Assembly (NCBI GenBank): GCA_002362135.1
Contig: DETO01000112.1
Location: 1-18,218 of the forward strand
Reading direction: 5' to 3'
Length of the DNA stretch: 18,218 bases
Origin: Ruminococcus sp. UBA3286
GTDB lineage: Bacteria > Bacillota > Clostridia > Oscillospirales > Ruminococcaceae
In this document: positions 15,156 through 18,218 of the stretch, piece by piece
Layout: each line of letters starts with the position of its first letter
How positions within the stretch are numbered: the stretch's first letter is position 1
Notes under the pieces: generated by a model
What the model was told of the DNA's origin: nothing
Seen by the model: only the letters and a program-made list of their open reading frames with translations
The model's database searches: none
Position numbers and translations under genes: made by a program

Positions 15156-16277
15156 ATGAAACGAAGAATGATATCTTTATTCGCTATAATAACAGCAGTG
15201 TTCTGTGGTTGTTCCGGATTTTTAAATGCTAAATCAACAGCGGAAGAAGCTGAGCAGACAAACTACACTTATACGATACAGGACGCTGTAAACCTACAGG
15301 ATTTTCTGCTGAACAGATCAACCCAAGAAAATCTAAATGGCAAACCGTATGACATGGATCATGACGGTGTATGGGACGTTTTTGATCTATGTCTGATGAA
15401 ACGTGAACTGACGATTCCATCTGAAAGTGAAAGCGATACGCTCGTTGTATACTTTTCAAGAACAAACAATACGGAAAAAATTGCGGAACACATCATAGAT
15501 CTGACGAATGCAGACAGATATGAAATCGAAGCTGCCGTGCCTTATACAGATGCAGATATTCGGTATCAGGATTCTGACTGCCGCGCCAACAAGGAACAGA
15601 ATGACAAAACTGTACGTCCGGAAATTGCAGAGCCGATTGAATCCATCGATAGCTATGAAGTGGTCTTTATAGGATATCCGATATGGTGGGGAGAAGAGCC
15701 TCGCATTATTGATACGTTTCTTGAAAGCTATGATTTCTCCGATAAAACTGTAATACCGTTCTGTACATCAGGAGGCAGCGGTATTTCTGCGAGTGAAAAA
15801 AATATCGCAGATCTTGTGCCGATCGGAAATCAGTTTGCAGGGAAACGTTTCTCCGCAAATGCCACAGAATCAGAAGTAGAATCATGGCTGAAAGAAATCA
15901 ATATTATGAAAGAAAATGCAGAAGAAAAACTCTATTTAACGATCAATGACACCAAAATATCCGCAACATTCGAGAATAACAGCTCTGCGGACGCTCTGAA
16001 AGAAAAATTGTCTGAGGGTGACGTTGTCATTGAAGCACACGATTATGGAAATTTTGAGAAAGTCGGTTCACTTGGATTCACACTTCCGAGAAACGACACA
16101 CAGATAACCACGGAATCGGGTGATCTGATCCTGTATCAGGGAAATCAGTTTGTGGTTTATTATGACGAAAATTCATGGAACTTTACAAAACTTGGTCATG
16201 TCGATAACATGACACAGGAAGAACTCAAGGCATTGCTTGGTGATGGGAATGTCACTATTACACTCTCGTTGAAATAA
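15156..16277 (+). CDS. Lipoprotein with dockerin-like, flavodoxin and cyclophilin-like domains
   Basis: The 373-residue protein starts with a lipoprotein-type signal (MKRRMISLFAIITAVFCGCS, likely lipidation at C19 or C17). Residues 36-86 look like a type I dockerin. The first repeat keeps only its helix (YTIQDAVNLQDFLLN); the second has a full calcium loop with D66, D68, D70, G71 and D77, then FDLCLMKREL. A flavodoxin domain follows (about 94-248) with an FMN phosphate loop (YFSRTNNTEKIA) and YPIWWGEEP. A cyclophilin-like fold ends the protein (about 257-373; YLTINDTKISATF, LGFTLPR). It should be an outer-surface electron carrier or reductase. ATG 15156 follows GAGAGGTG by 5 nt, 22 nt after the dehydrogenase stop. 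The combination is unusual; the dockerin may be a calcium-binding relic rather than a cohesin ligand. Confidence 0.88.
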   Translation: MKRRMISLFAIITAVFCGCSGFLNAKSTAEEAEQTNYTYTIQDAVNLQDFLLNRSTQENLNGKPYDMDHDGVWDVFDLCLMKRELTIPSESESDTLVVYFSRTNNTEKIAEHIIDLTNADRYEIEAAVPYTDADIRYQDSDCRANKEQNDKTVRPEIAEPIESIDSYEVVFIGYPIWWGEEPRIIDTFLESYDFSDKTVIPFCTSGGSGISASEKNIADLVPIGNQFAGKRFSANATESEVESWLKEINIMKENAEEKLYLTINDTKISATFENNSSADALKEKLSEGDVVIEAHDYGNFEKVGSLGFTLPRNDTQITTESGDLILYQGNQFVVYYDENSWNFTKLGHVDNMTQEELKALLGDGNVTITLSLK

Positions 16278-16307
16278 CATCTATACAGCAGGGAAAAATA
16301 AATATAT

Positions 16308-16353
16308 AAGGGCTGCGGTACCGCATAATTGATGCGATATTGCAGCCTTTTGT
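16308..16353 (+). terminator. Intrinsic terminator of the dehydrogenase operon
   Basis: AAGGGCTGC (16308-16316) pairs with GCAGCCTTT (16342-16350) through nine positions including one G-U. An inner stem CGCAT/ATGCG (16322-16326 with 16332-16336) shortens the loop, and TTTTG follows. It begins 31 nt after the lipoprotein stop. The remaining gap to 16458 shows nothing else recognisable. Confidence 0.7.
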
Positions 16354-16458
16354 AATTCTAAGAAATAATGTGATCGGCATGAGGTACATCTTAAAGCCTT
16401 TTTATCGCTTTAGTTTCTCCGCAGGAAATAAATTTCTTTAAAATTTACTGAGATTCCA

Positions 16459-16487
16459 TTGAAAAAACATGGCATATGCGGTATAAT
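16459..16487 (+). promoter_or_regulatory. Promoter of the XRE regulator / MutS-like pair
   Basis: TTGAAA (16459-16464) and TATAAT (16482-16487) are 17 bp apart, a near-consensus promoter. The start near 16494 leaves a leader of only about 15 nt, most of it the ribosome site GGAAAGGGGG. Confidence 0.8.
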
Positions 16488-16508
16488 TGATGGAAAGGGG
16501 GCATTGTC

Positions 16509-17552
16509 ATGTATTTGAACAAAATGGGTGAGATCATCGCTCAAAAACGTAAGGAATCCGGAATGACGCAAGCAGAACTTGCTGAATACATCGGCGTATC
16601 AAAACCGGCAGTTTCAAAATGGGAATCCGGCTATAGTCTTCCCGATATTGCTTTATTACCGGTTCTTGCATCTTTTTTCGATATCAGCATTGATGAGCTT
16701 ATGGGATATCAGCCGAAAATGAACGAAAGAAATATTGATGCAATTCATAAAAAGCTTATCAAAAATTTATCAGAATTATCAGCAGATACAGTTTTTAGCG
16801 AATGCCGTTCCTACATCAGAAAATATTATTTCTGCTGGCAGCTTATTCTGAAAATGAGTCAGTTTATGTATGATCATTATACGATGTCCGCTGATCCGCA
16901 AGAGGTTTTAAAAGAGATTATCAGATATACAAAGAGGATTTACGATCACTGTGATGATAGTATGATTTCGAAGAAAGCCGGATATTTGAATGCGTGTTGT
17001 CTGGTCAATTTAAATGAATTTGATGAGGCGCAAAAAATCCTTGAAAATCTGATCGAGCCTGTCACGAATGCGACTATGCTGCTTGCATTTATTTATAATG
17101 AACAGGGCAAAAAAAACGATGCAGAAAAGATAATAACAGACTTTATTGAACAGAATCTACAGCTTATGTTTGCAGCGATTTCAAGCGCCTGTCTCTATGC
17201 TGATGAAACTGATACTGAGGTTTGCCTACAGAAATATTCTGCGCTTTTCGCTCTTTTTGAAGCAGAGAAATACTATCCTGAGCATCTTCTGAAATTTTAC
17301 TATGCGATGTCGATCATGTACTGCAATACGAAAAATAAAGAAGCCGCTTTGAACTATTTCTGCAAATTCACTGCACTGCTCGAACATAAAATTCACGATA
17401 AAAATGAAATACAATTCAGTGATAAAATGATACTGGAAACAGTCATCAATTTTACCGCTGAAAACAAAGCGTTCAGAATTCTGTATGATGAGGAACAGTA
17501 TAATGAGATCATCAATCAATTGAAAAAATTGTTGGAGGAATACAATGGATAG
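16509..17552 (+). CDS. XRE-family transcriptional regulator with TPR-like C-terminus
   Basis: The 347-residue protein starts with a Cro/CI-type helix-turn-helix (about 7-62; MTQAELAEYIGVSKPAVSKWE, then FFDISIDELMGY). A helical C-terminal region of about 280 residues with TPR-like paired helices follows (for example NLNEFDEAQKILENLIEP and KEAALNYFCKFTALLEH). Such repeats in Firmicute regulators often bind peptides or partner proteins. ATG 16509 follows a purine-rich GGAAAGGGGG site. The next gene, a MutS-like fragment, overlaps its end by 8 nt, so the two are co-translated. Whether it senses a peptide, DNA damage or another cue cannot be seen. Confidence 0.9.
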   Translation: MYLNKMGEIIAQKRKESGMTQAELAEYIGVSKPAVSKWESGYSLPDIALLPVLASFFDISIDELMGYQPKMNERNIDAIHKKLIKNLSELSADTVFSECRSYIRKYYFCWQLILKMSQFMYDHYTMSADPQEVLKEIIRYTKRIYDHCDDSMISKKAGYLNACCLVNLNEFDEAQKILENLIEPVTNATMLLAFIYNEQGKKNDAEKIITDFIEQNLQLMFAAISSACLYADETDTEVCLQKYSALFALFEAEKYYPEHLLKFYYAMSIMYCNTKNKEAALNYFCKFTALLEHKIHDKNEIQFSDKMILETVINFTAENKAFRILYDEEQYNEIINQLKKLLEEYNG

Positions 17553-18210
17553 AACAGGAACTTTCAGTTTGCTTTTCCCTGTGGGAGAATATGAATATTT
17601 TACACTCAGTGAAACTACAGCAAATGATTTGTCACTGGATTATATCATTGAGAACTTAACTTCAATGAGCAGCGAACAGAGCGTCTTACAGAAAATATTG
17701 ATGAAAATGCCGATCAGTAAGCCGGTCATTCAATACAGACAGGCTATCTATCAGGACTTAAAAAATGTTCCTGAAATTTGCGGGAATCTCTGTGAGATTT
17801 TTAAAGAAATGCAGTTTTATTCTTCCGTAAAAACAAGATCTGTAGATAACAAATCGAGCATATGGGATTTTATCAGCCGTTTGAAAGAACTGGAAAACTA
17901 CTGCTTGTCTATTATTAAAATCAAAAAAATATTAAGCGGTCATTCTTTTCAATCGGAAGGAATGAAACAATTCAGCACCTTTATTGACACGATTTACAAT
18001 GACAGCGGATTTCATGAATTGTCAGAGGATATCAAAAATCTCGGGAAAGATGTGTCGTCCATAAAAAGCATGACGCTGGGAGTAAATTTCAACAGTGATT
18101 TTTATCCTGATGAAGTAGGTATAGTTATTGATTATGCGAAAATTAAAGGCGCATATCCCGTAAATATGCGCCTTTTTGATAATTTAATAATTTTGTTCCT
18201 GAGCAATTGA
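17545..18210 (+). CDS. MutS-like protein, N-terminal part only (3'-truncated, probable pseudogene)
   Basis: The 221-residue frame resembles the N-terminal and core helical part of MutS-related ATPases seen in clostridia. Visible marks are an SLLFP start, a YRQAIYQDL segment, SIWDFISRLKELENY, IYNDSGF near 150, and SMTLGVNFNSDFYPDEVGIV near 195. In relatives this last motif is followed by more core and then a Walker-type ATPase. Here it breaks off: after about residue 202 the frame runs through a terminator-like hairpin into AT-rich sequence and stops at 18208. No ATPase motifs are present. The start follows TTGGAGGA with 6 nt spacing and overlaps the XRE gene by 8 nt. An insertion or deletion near 18145 is the simplest explanation. 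The family call is from pattern memory and is moderately sure. Confidence 0.65.
   Translation: MDRTGTFSLLFPVGEYEYFTLSETTANDLSLDYIIENLTSMSSEQSVLQKILMKMPISKPVIQYRQAIYQDLKNVPEICGNLCEIFKEMQFYSSVKTRSVDNKSSIWDFISRLKELENYCLSIIKIKKILSGHSFQSEGMKQFSTFIDTIYNDSGFHELSEDIKNLGKDVSSIKSMTLGVNFNSDFYPDEVGIVIDYAKIKGAYPVNMRLFDNLIILFLSN
18145..18177. terminator. Strong hairpin with T-run inside the end of the MutS-like frame
   Basis: AAAGGCGCATAT (18145-18156) pairs perfectly with ATATGCGCCTTT (18164-18175) around a 7-nt loop, followed by TT. The 12-bp stem has A-rich and T-rich flanks on both sides, so it could stop transcription in both directions. It coincides with the loss of MutS-like similarity. A second small hairpin, TGAGCA/TGCTCA (18200-18205 with 18212-18217), lies at the window edge. 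Confidence 0.7.
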
Positions 18211-18218
18211 CTGCTCAT

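Overview
The window looks like the chromosome of a low-to-moderate GC clostridial Firmicute, most likely a Ruminococcus-type gut or rumen bacterium. Supporting signs are strong GGAGG-type ribosome binding sites, sigma-A promoters of the TTGAAA/TATAAT kind, long GAF/PAS hybrid kinases, lipoproteins, and a dockerin-like calcium loop (D-x-D-x-D-G) fused to a surface lipoprotein. The genus is inferred from style and motifs, not from a marker gene. I found no transposase, CRISPR array or rRNA.

Region 1 (1-462) holds the 3' end of a tRNA, a GC-rich hairpin, AT-rich intergenic DNA with a 13-bp inverted repeat, and the promoter and leader of the first operon. Region 2 (463-7863, plus strand) is a tightly packed four-gene phosphorelay operon: a 1521-residue soluble GAF/multi-PAS hybrid histidine kinase with two receiver domains, a receiver-HPt protein, an AraC-type response regulator, and a receiver-histidine kinase. 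Every relay station is present (H1017, D1309 and D1451 of the hybrid kinase, a free HPt histidine, and a DNA-binding output).

Region 3 (7988-12440, minus strand) converges on the phosphorelay across a 112-bp nested inverted repeat. Transcribed from 12.44 kb leftward, it encodes a PDE-type EAL protein with a degenerate GGDEF domain, a membrane-bound diguanylate cyclase with an extracytoplasmic sensor, and a solute-binding lipoprotein. The genes are joined by GTGA and ATGA stop/start overlaps. No ABC permease or ATPase gene is present, so the binding protein looks like a sensor for the cyclase rather than a transporter part. This is the most interesting system in the window.

Region 4 (12692-16277) is a divergent pair. 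A LysR-type regulator (minus) faces an operon (plus) of a 76-residue unknown protein, an iron-type alcohol dehydrogenase of the YqhD/butanol dehydrogenase group, and a lipoprotein carrying dockerin-like, flavodoxin and cyclophilin-like domains. A near-perfect palindrome with a T-N11-A LysR box covers the lysR -35 element. The unit suggests LysR-controlled handling of aldehyde or redox stress.

Region 5 (16278-18218) carries a terminator, a strong promoter, an XRE-family regulator with a repeat-rich C-terminus, and a MutS-like gene. The MutS-like gene is cut short by a stop just after a strong terminator-like hairpin, before its ATPase part.
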